55,195 nucleotides of DNA from Acidobacteriota bacterium (GCA_016789705.1 JAEUQR010000171.1:1-55195), one strand, 5' to 3'. Shown: positions 44,113-54,049, counted from the first letter of the stretch. A program made the numbers and translations. Notes: generated by a model not told the origin, from the sequence alone.

Positions 44113-47100
44113 GTGCCGTGGCTGTTCCTCGTCGCCTATGCCAGTTCCGGGTTCGCCGGTCTCGTCTATGAAGTGACGTGGACGCGCCTGCTCACGCTGC
44201 AGCTGGGACACACGACCGCGGCCGCGAGTGTGGTGGTCGGCGCCTTCCTGCTCGGACTCGCCGCCGGCGCCGCGGCCGTGGGCCGCATGGCGCGGTCGAT
44301 GACGCGCCCGGCCGCCGCGCGCGCCTACGCGCTGCTCGAAGTGGCCGTGGCCGCGGTGGCCCTCGCCCTTCCCGTGGTGCTCGCCGCCTTCACGCCGCTT
44401 TTGCGCCAGGCCTATCAGGACGGCGCCCCCGGCCTCGCGTTCCCGCTCGTGCGCGTGGGACTCGCGGCGGTGCTCGTGCTCGTGCCGGCCCTCGCCCTCG
44501 GCGCCACCTTCCCGCTCGCCATCCGCTGGTTCGCCAGCGACTCGCCCGCCCGCACCCGGCGCGCGGCGATGCTCTATGCGACCAACACGCTCGGTGCCGC
44601 CGCCGGCGCGCTGCTCGCCGGCTTCGTGCTGATTCCGCGCGTCGGCGTGACGCGTGCGCTGTGGTGCGGCGTGGCGGCCAGTGTCATCTCCGCGGCGATC
44701 GCGTGGCGCGCCAGCCGGCGCGACGTCGCGGCAGGCGCCGAGACCGACGGCGTGGACCCGCGCGCGAAAGCGCCACGCGCGACGATGGCGTCACGCGAGC
44801 GTCAGCCCGTCGTCCTGACGGCGCCGGCGCGGCGCCGGTTGTGGCTCGCCGCCACCGTGCTCGGCCTCTCCGGGTTCGCGGCGCTGCTCCACGAAATCGC
44901 CTGGACCCGCATTCTCGCGCTCTCGATCGGGCCCACCACCTACGCGTTTGCCGCCGCGCTCGCCGCGGTCATCGCCGGCGCGGCCGCCGGGTCGTGGGCC
45001 GGTGCGTGGCTCGTGGGCCGCACGCGTCAGCCGGCCCTGTGGCTCGCGCTCAGTCTCGCTGCCGCCGCGCTCACCGCCAGCTACACCTACACACTGGCCG
45101 GACGCGACGTGGCGCTCTACGTCGCGGGCGAGCTGGCACGCGGCGCCGCCGGCGCCGGATGGATGACCACCGGCGCCTGGATCTCGGCCGCGCTCGTCGT
45201 GCCCACGGCACTCTGCCTGGGCGTCGCCTTCCCGCTCGCCATCGGCGTGGCGGGCGTATCACGCGACGACGTCACGGGCCGTGTGGGCCTCATCTATGCG
45301 GTCAACACCGCCGGCGCCGTCACCGGCTCGTTCGCCGCCGGGTTCCTCACCATTCCGCTCGCTGGCCTGCAGGTCACGCTGCAACTCGCGTGCGCCTGCC
45401 TCGTCGCCGCCGCCCTCGCGGTGGCCGCCGTGGCCCTCACCGCCCGCGGACGCCTGGTGGCGCTCGCGGCGTCGGCCGCGGCCGTCGCGACGCTGGTCGT
45501 GAGTCCGCCGTGGGACCGCGCGCTCATGACGAGCGGCGCGTATCTCTACGCGCCCTTCGTGCCGCCGGATCTCGACCTTGCGGCGATGCTCACGGCCGGC
45601 CGCCTCGAGTTCTACGAGGAAGGCGCCTCGGCGACCATCGCGGTCAAGACGCTCACCGGCACGACCACGCTCACCGTGGACGGCAAGACCGACGCCTCGA
45701 ACCGCGGCGACATGCTGACCCAGGCGCTCGTCGCACACGTGCCGCTGCTGCTGCACGACGCGCCACGGCACGTGGCGGTCGTCGGCCTCGGCAGCGGTGT
45801 CACGGTCGGCGCGGCGCTCACGCATCCCGTCGCGCGCGTGGACGTCATCGAGCTCTCACCCGAAGTGGTCGAGGCCTCGCGGTTCTTCGCGCGCGAGAAC
45901 CGCGGCGCGCTGGCCAATCCGCGCACGCGCCTCATCGTGGGCGACGGCCGCACGCATCTGCGACTCGCGCGGCAGGCCTACGACGTCATCATCTCGGAGC
46001 CGTCGAATCCGTGGATTGCCGGCGTGGCCGCGCTCTTCACGCGCGAGTTCTTCGCCGAAGCGAAGGCCCGCCTCGCGCCCGATGGCGTGTTCTGCCAGTG
46101 GGCGAACGCCTACAACATCGGCGATGCGGACCTCAGGGCCATCGCCGCGACCTTCCTCGCCGAGTTCCCGAGCGCCACGGCCGTGCTCGTCGGCGAACAC
46201 GATCTGCTGCTCGTCGGCACCGTGCCCGGGGCACAGGCCATGTCCGCCGCCGCGGCCGATCCGTGGGCGCGCGTGGCCGCCAACTGGACCCGCAGAGACG
46301 CCGTGGCCGACCTCGCGCGGTACGGCGCGCGCGCGCCGTTCGCGCTGCTGTCGCTCGTGGTGGCGGGTCCGGCGGAGCTTGCGGCCTACGGCCAGGGACA
46401 GGCCCTGCTCGACGACGACCGCATGCCGCTCGAATTCTCGGCGCCGCGTGAAATCCACCGGCAAAACGGCGCCACGAACGGCGCGACGCTGCGCGCCCTC
46501 CTCGCGCCCGGCGGCGGTCCGGCGGCGGTACGGGCGGCTCGTGCCGGCGCCACGGCGGCCGACTGGCGCGACCGCGGCCTGATGCTCTCCCGGGCCGACG
46601 TGCACACACGCGCCTGGGACGACTTCGTGCGGGCGCTCGCCGCGGCACCGGACGACGCCGGCACCCTGGACGGCCTGGTGCGCGCGGCGCAGCTCCTGAA
46701 GCGTCCGAGCGAGGCGCTCGCGGCACTCGACCAGGCGGCCGGCTCCCGGCCGCCCACGGCGGCCGGGCTCGTCGCGCGCTCGAAGCTGCTCGCCGCTGCC
46801 GGCAGCCGCGGCGATGCGCTCACCGCCGCCCGCGAGGCGGCGCATCTCGCCCCCCGGGACGCGGCTCCACTCGAGCAGGTGGCCTCGCTCGTGGCCGACA
46901 CCGGTGACGCCACGGCGCTCGAGCCCGCCGTGGCCGACCTGGCGCGCCTGTTCCCCGACCGCGCAGCCACCAGCTACTACCGCGCCGTGCAGGCGATTCT
47001 CGCCGGCGACGCCGCGGCCGCCATCGGCCACGCCGAGCAGGCCATCACACGCGATCCGGCGTACGCCGCCGTCTACGACCTGGCCGGCGCCGCGCTCACG

Positions 47101-47310
47101 AAACTCGGCCGCCCGACCGAGGCCCAGGCAATGTTCGCGCGGTCGCTGACCTTCGACGCCCACGACAGCACGGCCTACGCCAACCTCGGCGTGCTGGCGC
47201 TCGAGGCGGGCGACCACGCCGAGGCCCGGCGCCGCTTCGCCGAAGCCCTCTGGCTGGACCGTGACGACGCCACCGCCCGCGAGGGCCTGCGGCAGGCGCT
47301 CGGCCGCTGA
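44113..47310 (+). CDS. Polytopic membrane / spermidine-synthase-like / TPR fusion protein
   Basis: A 1065-residue protein starting at GTG 44113; no ATG is nearer, and the frame upstream overlaps the previous gene. Residues 1 to about 460 hold two related membrane halves: SGFAGLVYEVTWTRLL..GHTT recurs as SGFAALLHEIAWTRIL..GPTT, and FPLAI..ATNTLGAAAG recurs as FPLAI..AVNTAGAVTG. Residues about 500-720 are a methyltransferase-like spermidine-synthase fold with GLGSG near 558 and DVIELSPEV. The usual catalytic Asp region reads SEPSNPW (Glu629), so polyamine synthesis is doubtful. The C-terminal 300 residues are TPR units. Confidence 0.85.
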   Translation: MPWLFLVAYASSGFAGLVYEVTWTRLLTLQLGHTTAAASVVVGAFLLGLAAGAAAVGRMARSMTRPAAARAYALLEVAVAAVALALPVVLAAFTPLLRQAYQDGAPGLAFPLVRVGLAAVLVLVPALALGATFPLAIRWFASDSPARTRRAAMLYATNTLGAAAGALLAGFVLIPRVGVTRALWCGVAASVISAAIAWRASRRDVAAGAETDGVDPRAKAPRATMASRERQPVVLTAPARRRLWLAATVLGLSGFAALLHEIAWTRILALSIGPTTYAFAAALAAVIAGAAAGSWAGAWLVGRTRQPALWLALSLAAAALTASYTYTLAGRDVALYVAGELARGAAGAGWMTTGAWISAALVVPTALCLGVAFPLAIGVAGVSRDDVTGRVGLIYAVNTAGAVTGSFAAGFLTIPLAGLQVTLQLACACLVAAALAVAAVALTARGRLVALAASAAAVATLVVSPPWDRALMTSGAYLYAPFVPPDLDLAAMLTAGRLEFYEEGASATIAVKTLTGTTTLTVDGKTDASNRGDMLTQALVAHVPLLLHDAPRHVAVVGLGSGVTVGAALTHPVARVDVIELSPEVVEASRFFARENRGALANPRTRLIVGDGRTHLRLARQAYDVIISEPSNPWIAGVAALFTREFFAEAKARLAPDGVFCQWANAYNIGDADLRAIAATFLAEFPSATAVLVGEHDLLLVGTVPGAQAMSAAAADPWARVAANWTRRDAVADLARYGARAPFALLSLVVAGPAELAAYGQGQALLDDDRMPLEFSAPREIHRQNGATNGATLRALLAPGGGPAAVRAARAGATAADWRDRGLMLSRADVHTRAWDDFVRALAAAPDDAGTLDGLVRAAQLLKRPSEALAALDQAAGSRPPTAAGLVARSKLLAAAGSRGDALTAAREAAHLAPRDAAPLEQVASLVADTGDATALEPAVADLARLFPDRAATSYYRAVQAILAGDAAAAIGHAEQAITRDPAYAAVYDLAGAALTKLGRPTEAQAMFARSLTFDAHDSTAYANLGVLALEAGDHAEARRRFAEALWLDRDDATAREGLRQALGR

Positions 47311-47391
47311 CAGTTCCCGCGCCGATTGGCGCTATGCTCCTGAAGCCCGTGGCGTCACGCGGGCGCTGTGAGAGCCCTGGAGGTCACCCAC

Positions 47392-47937
47392 ATGACACGT
47401 TCCATCCTGATCGCCCTCGGCGCATTCGCCCTCGCGACGAGCGCCTACGCCCAAGCTAACCCGGAAGTCGACAAGGCGCTGCTCGCCGCGCCGCGCAACC
47501 AGCGCGAGACCACGACGGTCATCAAGTGGAAGGCCGACGGCACCTACGACACGCTCAAGGCCGGCACCAACAACCTCGTCTGCTACGACCAGTCGGGCCA
47601 GCCCACCGAGCAGCCCTTCGCGGTGCAGTGCACCAGCAAGGCGAACCTCGAGCGCGTCGCGCAGAACAAGAAGTTCGAGATGGAGCCCGATCGCGAGAAG
47701 CGCGCCGCCGCCATCGCCGCGGCCGAAAAGGACGGCACGCGCATCAAGCCCGAATACGGCTCGGTGTTCTGGAACCTGAGCGGCAAAGACCAGGAGACGG
47801 CCCGCGCCCACATGACGATTGCGACGCCCGGCGCGACCACCGCCTCGACCGGCCTGCCCGATCACAACAAGCTCGGCGGCGCGTGGATCATGGGCGCCGG
47901 CACGATGGGCGCCCACATCATGATCCCCGGCTCCTAA
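47392..47937 (+). CDS. Exported protein of unknown function
   Basis: A 181-residue protein. ATG 47392 follows GGAGGT and gives a clean signal peptide (RSILIALGAFALATSAYAQ). The mature part contains a TTTVIKWKADGTYDTLKAG strand pair, two cysteines (NLVCYDQ and VQCTSK) that could form a disulphide, and a C-terminal GGAWIMGAGTMGAHIMIPGS. I do not recognise the family. TATGCT at 47333-47338 could be the -10, giving a leader of about 50 bases. It stands alone downstream of the fusion gene. Confidence 0.75.
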   Translation: MTRSILIALGAFALATSAYAQANPEVDKALLAAPRNQRETTTVIKWKADGTYDTLKAGTNNLVCYDQSGQPTEQPFAVQCTSKANLERVAQNKKFEMEPDREKRAAAIAAAEKDGTRIKPEYGSVFWNLSGKDQETARAHMTIATPGATTASTGLPDHNKLGGAWIMGAGTMGAHIMIPGS

Positions 47938-47991
47938 GCGCGGGGCTCGGGTCCCGAACTCGGGGCTCGGGGAACAACTCGACGGAACACT

Positions 47992-48013
47992 GGTGGCGCC
48001 TTCGGGCGCCACC
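47992..48013 (+). terminator. Perfect 9-bp hairpin with TTCG tetraloop
   Basis: GGTGGCGCC (47992-48000), TTCG, GGCGCCACC (48005-48013). The UUCG loop on a GC-rich stem is exceptionally stable in RNA. It sits 55 bases after one stop and 52 bases before the next start. No T-run follows, so it may be a processing or pausing structure and not a classical terminator. A direct repeat (CGGGGCTCGGG, twice) lies just upstream at about 47941-47971. Confidence 0.5.
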
Positions 48014-48064
48014 GTCGTGTACGACGGCGCGACCGTGCCCGAACAGGCGTGAGCGAGAGGCGAC

Positions 48065-50518
48065 ATGGCTGTCACGCACTACCTCGGAGATCTGTGGCAG
48101 GACGTGCAATACGCCCTGCGGACCCTGGCGCGGGCGCCGGGCTTCGCGGCGGCGGCCATCCTCACGCTGGCGATCGGACTCACCGGCGCCCTGTCGATGC
48201 TCACGCTCATCGACGCGGTGCTGCTGCGCCCGCTGCCTGTGGAAGCGGAGGCGGCACTCGTCGTCGGCTGGCGGGGACGGCTCGAGGCGGGCGCGCGACG
48301 CTGGCCGTTGTCGGCCGACGACCTCGCGCTCGTCCGCACCACGAGCCGGCTCCTGACGGGTGTCGCTGGCGTCGGGTCGCAGGACCCGGCCATCATGCCG
48401 CTCACCGAGGGCGGCGACGCCATCTACGTCAGAGCGGCACGTGTCACCGGCACGTTCTTCCGCGTGCTCGGCGCCACACCGGTGCTCGGTCGCGCCCTCG
48501 GCCCCGGCGACGACGTCGCGGGCACGGAGAACGTCCTCGTCATCACGCACGCCTTCTGGCAGGCACGGTTCGGCGGCGCGCTCGACGTGCTCGGCCGGCG
48601 CATCACGGTCGCGGGCCAGCGATTCACGATCGTCGGCGTCATGCCGCGTGGCCTCGACTACCCGCGCGGGGTCGAGGCCTGGATGACGCCGGCGGCGATG
48701 GCGACGACCACCGCCAATCCTGCCGCCAGGGCCGGGATCGCGACGGAGTTCACGATGCTCGCGCGCCTGGCCCCGAACGCCACCACCGCGCACCTGGCCG
48801 ACGCACTGCGGGGGCTCGGCCCGGCGATGGACGGCCTGCGGCCGGCCGGCCAGGAACGGGGACTCGTGCCGCGCGTGCAGCCATACCGCGACGCGGTCGT
48901 CGGCGACGTGCGTCCGGCGTTGCTCGTGTTGTTCGCCGCCGTCGCCGGCGTGCTGCTCATCGCCTGCGCCAACGTGTCGAGCCTGCTGCTCGTGCGCGGC
49001 GAAGCCCGGCGCGCCGAGTTCGCCGTGCGGGCCGCGCTCGGGGCGGGCCGCGGACGGCTGGTGCGCCAGGTCCTCGCCGAGGGCCTCGTGCTGGCGCTGG
49101 CGTCCACGACCGTGGCCGTGCTTGCGACGGGCGCGCTCCTGCCGATCGTCCTGCGCACCATGCCCGAGGACCTGCCGCACGCCGACGTCGTGCAGATCGA
49201 CATGCGCGCCGCTGGCGCCAGCCTGGTCCTCGCGATCGTGGCTGCGGCGCTGGCCGCGCTCGTGCCGGCCGCCACCTCCGCGGGCGCGCACCTGGCCGAC
49301 GCGCTCCGCACGGCGGCTCGTGGTTCCACTGGTGGCAGCCGCTGGCGCCGGGCGCTCGTCGTCGCGCAGGTGGCCCTGGCCGTCGCCGGGCTGAGCGGCG
49401 CGGGGCTGCTCGTGCGCAGCTTCCAGGCGCTTCGCGCCGAGGCCGCGCGTCTGTCACCCGACCGGTTGATCTACGTCCCGCTCGAACTCCCGCGGGACGC
49501 ATACGCCGATCGTGACCGGCGGCAGCGGCTGGTCACCGACCTCGTGCACGCGCTCGAGGCCGACGCCCGCGTCGACGCCGCCACCCCCATCAACGTCCCG
49601 CCGTTTTCCGGCGTCGGCTGGGACGTGCCCGTGTTCACCGCCGAAGGGCAGTCGGAGGCGGACACCGCGCACAACCCGCCGCTGAACCTCGAAGAGATTC
49701 ATCCCGGCTACTTCGACACCTTCTCCGTGCTGTTGACGCGCGGCCGGACGTTCGACGCCTCGGACACCGAGACGGCGCCGCCCGTGGCCATCGTCAGCGC
49801 GGACGTCGCCGCACGCACCTGGCCGGGACTCGACCCGATCGGCCGCCGCCTGAAGATGGGCACGCCGGCATCACCGGGGCGCTGGCTGACGGTGGTGGGC
49901 ATCACGTCGCCGACGCGGTATCGCGATCTCCGGTCAGCGCGTGCGACGCTCTACGTGCCCGCGCGGCAGATGCTCGGGGCGGCAGAGCACCTGGCCGTGC
50001 GCACGTCGATGCCGACACCGCAGTTGATGGAGCTGATGCGCGCGCGGGCGCGCGCGCTCGATCCGCGTGTGACCGTGATGCCGCTGCGGGCCTTCACCGA
50101 CCTGCTGGACGTGCCGTTCGCCCGCCCGCGCTTCTACAGCGCGCTCATGACGGGATTCGGCGCCACCGGCGTGGCGCTGGCAGTCGTCGGGCTGTACGGG
50201 GTGATGGCCACCGGCGTTCGCCAGCGCCGCCGGGAGTTCGGCGTGCGTCTGGCCCTCGGCGCCGAGGCTCGTCACGTCCGCCGACTGGTGCTCGCCGATG
50301 GCGCGCGGCTCGTCGGCGCCGGACTCGTCGCGGGCCTGATGGCCACCGTGGTCGCCGTGCAGGGCCTGCGCGGACTGCTCTACGAGATCGCCCCGCTCGA
50401 CCCCACGGCGCTCGCGCTGTCGGTGGCCGGCATCACGCTGGTCTCGCTGGCGGCACTGCTGGCGCCCCTCAGATCGGCGGGACGCGTCCAGCCGGCCGTG
50501 GTGCTGCGCGCCGACTAG
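48065..50518 (+). CDS. MacB-like ABC permease, ADOP type (orphan)
   Basis: An 817-residue inner-membrane protein with the duplicated FtsX/MacB layout of acidobacterial duplicated orphan permeases. An N-terminal helix (AAAAILTLAIGLTGALSML), a large periplasmic MacB-PCD domain (RVTGTFFRVLGATPVLGRAL, then GVMPRGLDYP), and a three-helix FtsX block (ANVSSLLLVRGEARRAEFAVRAALGAGR) are followed by a second helix/periplasmic/FtsX set (REFGVRLALGAEARHVRRLVL). No ATP-binding subunit is encoded nearby. GAGAGG precedes the ATG. Substrate and ATPase partner are unknown. Confidence 0.9.
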   Translation: MAVTHYLGDLWQDVQYALRTLARAPGFAAAAILTLAIGLTGALSMLTLIDAVLLRPLPVEAEAALVVGWRGRLEAGARRWPLSADDLALVRTTSRLLTGVAGVGSQDPAIMPLTEGGDAIYVRAARVTGTFFRVLGATPVLGRALGPGDDVAGTENVLVITHAFWQARFGGALDVLGRRITVAGQRFTIVGVMPRGLDYPRGVEAWMTPAAMATTTANPAARAGIATEFTMLARLAPNATTAHLADALRGLGPAMDGLRPAGQERGLVPRVQPYRDAVVGDVRPALLVLFAAVAGVLLIACANVSSLLLVRGEARRAEFAVRAALGAGRGRLVRQVLAEGLVLALASTTVAVLATGALLPIVLRTMPEDLPHADVVQIDMRAAGASLVLAIVAAALAALVPAATSAGAHLADALRTAARGSTGGSRWRRALVVAQVALAVAGLSGAGLLVRSFQALRAEAARLSPDRLIYVPLELPRDAYADRDRRQRLVTDLVHALEADARVDAATPINVPPFSGVGWDVPVFTAEGQSEADTAHNPPLNLEEIHPGYFDTFSVLLTRGRTFDASDTETAPPVAIVSADVAARTWPGLDPIGRRLKMGTPASPGRWLTVVGITSPTRYRDLRSARATLYVPARQMLGAAEHLAVRTSMPTPQLMELMRARARALDPRVTVMPLRAFTDLLDVPFARPRFYSALMTGFGATGVALAVVGLYGVMATGVRQRRREFGVRLALGAEARHVRRLVLADGARLVGAGLVAGLMATVVAVQGLRGLLYEIAPLDPTALALSVAGITLVSLAALLAPLRSAGRVQPAVVLRAD

Positions 50519-50536
50519 ACCGGGGGGGGCGCGCGC

Positions 50537-51787
50537 TCAGCCGCCGAGTTCGCGTTTGAGCGTGGCCACGTCGAGCTCGTTCTCCCACCGCGACACGACG
50601 ATGGCCGCGACCCCGTTGCCCACGAAGTTCGTCAGCGAGCGCGCTTCCGACATGAAGCGATCGATCCCCAGGATGAGCGCGAGACCGGCCACCGGAATCG
50701 TCGGCACGACGGCGAGCGTCGCCGCGAGCGTGATGAAACCGGCGCCCGTCACACCCGACGCGCCCTTCGAGGTGAGCATCGCCACACCCAGGATGGTCAG
50801 TTCCTGCTTGAGCGTGAGGTCGATGTTGAGCGCCTGCGCCACGAAGAGCGACGCCATCGTGAGATAGATGTTGGTGCCGTCGAGATTGAACGAATAACCC
50901 GACGGCACGACCAGGCCCACGACGGACTTCGAGCAGCCGAGGCGCTCGAGCTTCTGCATGAGCGGCACGAGCGCCGATTCCGACGACGAGGTGCCGAGCA
51001 CGGTCAGGAGTTCGTCCTTGATGTAGATGATGAAGCGCACGATGCTGAAGCCCGTGAACCAGGCGATCGTGCCGAGCACGACGAGCACGAAGAGCGCGCA
51101 CGTCAGGTAGAAGCTGCCCATGAGCGCGGCGAGTGGACGGAGCGCGTCGAGCCCGTAGCGGCCGATCGTGAAGGCCATGGCGCCGCCGGCGCCGAGCGGC
51201 GCCACCTTCATGAGCGTGTTCATCATGCGGAAGAACACGTGCGAACTCGTCTCGATCACCTGATGGACGATGCTGCCTTCGGTGCCCATGTGCGTCATCG
51301 CATAGCCGAAGAGCACGGCCACGAAGAGCACCTGCAGCAGGTCACCAGAGCCGGTGAAGGCATCGAAGAACGTCTTCGGGATGATGTGCAGCACGAAGTC
51401 GGTTGTGGTCTGACCGGCTGCCGTCTTCGCGTAGCTCGCCACCGCCGCGCCGTCGAGCGAGGCCGGGTCGGCGTTGAAGCCGGCGCCGGGTTCGAGCACG
51501 TTGGCGACGATGAGGCCGATGACGAGCGCGAACGTCGACACGACTTCGAAATACAGCAGTGCCTTGCCGCCCACGCGCCCGACCTTCTTCATGTCGCCGG
51601 CGCCGGCGATGCCGAGCACCACGGTGCAGAAGATGATCGGGCTGATCAGCATCTTGACCAGCGCGATGAAGCCGTCGCCGAGCGGCTTGAGCGCCACGCC
51701 GGTGTCGGGCGACACCGCGCCGATGGTGCCGCCGATGAGAATCGCGAGCAGCACCCAGAAATAGAGATGACTGGTGAGACGGGTCAT
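50537..51787 (-). CDS. dctA: C4-dicarboxylate:cation symporter DctA
   Basis: A 416-residue member of the DAACS family with the DctA-type opening [18 protein letters not shown]. The HP1 hairpin reads [19 protein letters not shown]7 reads [17 protein letters not shown], and HP2 reads [19 protein letters not shown]. Expected substrates are succinate, fumarate and malate with Na+ or H+. It could supply or recycle acids related to the 3-oxoadipate route, although it is 14 kb from pca and on its own. It converges with the ADOP gene, 18 bases away, across a run of eight G. Confidence 0.92.
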   Translation of the reverse strand: MTRLTSHLYFWVLLAILIGGTIGAVSPDTGVALKPLGDGFIALVKMLISPIIFCTVVLGIAGAGDMKKVGRVGGKALLYFEVVSTFALVIGLIVANVLEPGAGFNADPASLDGAAVASYAKTAAGQTTTDFVLHIIPKTFFDAFTGSGDLLQVLFVAVLFGYAMTHMGTEGSIVHQVIETSSHVFFRMMNTLMKVAPLGAGGAMAFTIGRYGLDALRPLAALMGSFYLTCALFVLVVLGTIAWFTGFSIVRFIIYIKDELLTVLGTSSSESALVPLMQKLERLGCSKSVVGLVVPSGYSFNLDGTNIYLTMASLFVAQALNIDLTLKQELTILGVAMLTSKGASGVTGAGFITLAATLAVVPTIPVAGLALILGIDRFMSEARSLTNFVGNGVAAIVVSRWENELDVATLKRELGG

Positions 51788-51875
51788 GCGGGCGCCATCA
51801 TCCCCGATTCCGTCTCAACTGCAAAACCCGAGCGGCCGCAGGTCGCGGCCTCCCGGCGTCCGGGGCCGCGCCGTC

Positions 51876-52688
51876 TCAGCGCACGGTCGGCGGCACGGCG
51901 AGCACGACGGCGTCTTTGGTCTTGAGCACCGCGGCCGCCACCGCGCCGCGGGCGCCCTGCGCGTTCAGTCCCATCACGACGAGCCCGGCGTGTTGCTCGA
52001 TCGCCACGAGGTCGATCGTTTCGGCCACACTGCCCTGCCGCACGAGGCAGGTGCTGACCGGCGCCGGCACGACCTCGGCCACCCGCGCGCGCAGCGCCTG
52101 TTCGGTGGCCGCCATGTCGCCGCCAGGCGGCACGACGGTGAGTGCGACGAGCGGCTGGCCGGCGCGGGCCGCGCACTGGCTGGCGAGCGCGAGCTGGCGC
52201 GGATTGTCTTCGGCGAGATCGACGGCGACGAGCACGGCGCCCGGACGCAGCACCGCGCGCTCGGGCTCGAGGTGCACGATCTCGAGCTGCCCCTGCGGCA
52301 CGAGCAGCGTCGCGCACGTGGTTTCCGCCAGGATGGCCGCGCTCGTCGAGCCGAGCAGCCAGCGCGACAGGCCAGACTTCGAGTGAGTGCCGGTCACGAT
52401 GAGGTCCACGTCAGGACCCGCCGCGTCGAGCAGCGCGTCCACCACCGTGCCGAGCGCGAGCCGCACGACGCGTACCTGCAGGTCCACCGGATACGCCGCG
52501 CCTGGCGGCACCGCGTCCTTCACCTGATCACGCAGCGCCTGTTCAGCCGCGCGGGCGTCGCCATGAGAGACGCTCAGCACCGTGAGACGCGCGCCGAAGG
52601 CCCCGGCCATGCCGACGGCGTGCCGCAGGACCCGTGGAGCGACGGCCGAGGTATCGACCGCGCAGAGAATCGACGTGAAGCTGTGCAT
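51876..52688 (-). CDS. Tandem universal stress protein
   Basis: A 270-residue cytoplasmic protein with two UspA domains. Domain 1 (1-140) keeps the ATP-binding pattern: SILCAVDTS at the start and GTHSKSGLSRWLLGSTS near the end. In domain 2 (150-270) the same place reads GLNAQGARGAVAAAVLKT, a degenerate site that may not bind ATP. ATG 52688 is used; the frame upstream overlaps the dehydrogenase. It lies 20 bases after the PQQ dehydrogenase stop, so the two are probably one transcript. Confidence 0.9.
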   Translation of the reverse strand: MHSFTSILCAVDTSAVAPRVLRHAVGMAGAFGARLTVLSVSHGDARAAEQALRDQVKDAVPPGAAYPVDLQVRVVRLALGTVVDALLDAAGPDVDLIVTGTHSKSGLSRWLLGSTSAAILAETTCATLLVPQGQLEIVHLEPERAVLRPGAVLVAVDLAEDNPRQLALASQCAARAGQPLVALTVVPPGGDMAATEQALRARVAEVVPAPVSTCLVRQGSVAETIDLVAIEQHAGLVVMGLNAQGARGAVAAAVLKTKDAVVLAVPPTVR

Positions 52689-52708
52689 GTCCGCGTCCTG
52701 TCCGCCCC

Positions 52709-53926
52709 TCAGGGCACGAGCTTGTAGACGCGGCCCTGCGCGCCGTCGGTGACGATGTAAAGGGCGCCGTCCGGCCCCTGCCGCACGTCGCGCACGGCGT
52801 CCTTCTGATCCACGAGCAGGCGCTCCTCGCCGGTCACCTTCTCGCCGTCGAGCGACAGCCGCACCAGATCGCGCGTGCCGTGGCCGCCCACGAACAGGCT
52901 GCCCTTCCAGGCCGGAAAGAGATTGCCGGTGTAGAAGGCCATGCCGCTCGGCCCGATGATCGGATCCCAGTAGTAGAGCGGCTGCTCCATGCCGGCCTGC
53001 GCGGTGACGCCGCCGGTGATCGGGCCGCCGCGGTATTCGATGCCGTAGGCGATGGTGGGCCAGCCGTAATCTTTGCCCCTGCGCGCGATGTTGATCTCGT
53101 CGCCGCCGCGCGTGCCGTGCTCCACTTCCCAGAGTTCGCCGGTCGTCGGGTGCAGCGTGGCCGACTGGATGTTCCGGTGGCCCAGCGACCACATCGCCGG
53201 CGGCACGCCGGCCTTGCCGACGAACGGGTTGTCCTTGGGAATCGAGCCGTCGGCATTGATCCGCGCGATCTTGCCGAGCAGGCCGTCCATGCGCTGCGCC
53301 TGCATCCGGCCTTCGGTGATCGAGCGGTCGCCCATGGTGATGAAGAGCGTGCCGTCCCGGGACCACACGAGGCGGCTGCCGAAGTGCAGCGGCGAGTTGA
53401 GCGACGGCGCCTGGTGGAAGATGACCTGCACGTTGTCGACGCGCGGGGCCGCACCGTCCACGAAGGTGCCGCGGGCCACCGCCGTGTTGTTCATGCCATT
53501 GTCGCGCGGTTCGGCGTAGCTCCAGTAGATCAGCTTGTTCGCCGCGAACTTCGGGTCGAGCGTCACGTCGAGCAGGCCGCCCTGGCCGCGGGCGTCCACG
53601 GCCGGGAGTCCGGTCACCGGTTCCGACTTGCTGCCATCGGCTCCCACCACGCGCAGCCGGCCCGGGCGCTCCGTGACGAGCATCCTGCCGTCGGGCAGGA
53701 AGGCGAGGCTCCACGGATTCTGGAACCCGTCGGCCACCGGCACGACCTTGAACGCCACACCGAGTTTCTTTTCGGGGGCGCGCGTCTGACCGGCCGTCGC
53801 GGGCTTCTGATCGGGTGCGTTCGGCGAGCGCGGATCGACACCGGGCCACTGGCCGCCGGCCGTCTGGGCGAAACCGGCCGCCGCGACGAGCAGGCTGGTC
53901 AGGGTGAAAGCGGTGACACGCAGCAT
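52709..53926 (-). CDS. PQQ-dependent soluble sugar dehydrogenase, second copy
   Basis: A 405-residue exported enzyme with signal peptide [15 protein letters not shown]. Motifs parallel those of the 16734 gene: [64 protein letters not shown] and [12 protein letters not shown] linker of about 25 residues ([18 protein letters not shown]) before the propeller is absent from the other copy. CGGAGA precedes the ATG. The upstream 123 bases hold a hairpin and a pair of repeats. It is probably followed by the universal stress protein in the same message. Confidence 0.9.
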   Translation of the reverse strand: MLRVTAFTLTSLLVAAAGFAQTAGGQWPGVDPRSPNAPDQKPATAGQTRAPEKKLGVAFKVVPVADGFQNPWSLAFLPDGRMLVTERPGRLRVVGADGSKSEPVTGLPAVDARGQGGLLDVTLDPKFAANKLIYWSYAEPRDNGMNNTAVARGTFVDGAAPRVDNVQVIFHQAPSLNSPLHFGSRLVWSRDGTLFITMGDRSITEGRMQAQRMDGLLGKIARINADGSIPKDNPFVGKAGVPPAMWSLGHRNIQSATLHPTTGELWEVEHGTRGGDEINIARRGKDYGWPTIAYGIEYRGGPITGGVTAQAGMEQPLYYWDPIIGPSGMAFYTGNLFPAWKGSLFVGGHGTRDLVRLSLDGEKVTGEERLLVDQKDAVRDVRQGPDGALYIVTDGAQGRVYKLVP

Positions 53927-53946
53927 GGAATCTCCGGAGAAAAGAA

Positions 53947-53977
53947 GAAGGGCGGGACCATTATGGCCCCGCCCTTC
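53947..53977 (-). terminator. Rho-independent terminator of the PQQ gene
   Basis: GAAGGGCGGG (53947-53956) pairs perfectly with CCCGCCCTTC (53968-53977), and the inner CCAT/ATGG extends the stem past one mismatch. Read on the minus strand, the hairpin is followed by CTTCTTTTCTCC, a U-rich tail. It lies 73 bases after the stop of the gene at 54050 and 21 bases before the next start, so it separates the two PQQ genes. Confidence 0.7.
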
Positions 53978-53989
53978 GTGTCTGGTGCA

Positions 53990-54033
53990 ACCCTTCGACA
54001 GGCTCAGGGTGAACCCTTCGACGTGCTCAGGGT
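53990..54033. repeat. Two direct copies of the CCCTTCGAC..GCTCAGGG repeat
   Basis: Copy 1 contains CCCTTCGACAGGCTCAGGG (53991-54009), and copy 2 differs from it only at two central bases (54014-54032). Each is an imperfect inverted repeat, and the copies begin 23 bases apart. This short sequence is recalled as a widespread intergenic repeat in unrelated high-GC bacteria. It lies between the PQQ gene stop and its terminator. Confidence 0.8.
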
Positions 54034-54049
54034 ATTCCCGCCGTCGTCG

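Noticed and set aside
50521..50528. A run of eight G between convergent genes
   Set aside because: It is too short to treat as a G-quadruplex on its own, and no further G-tracts are spaced around it.
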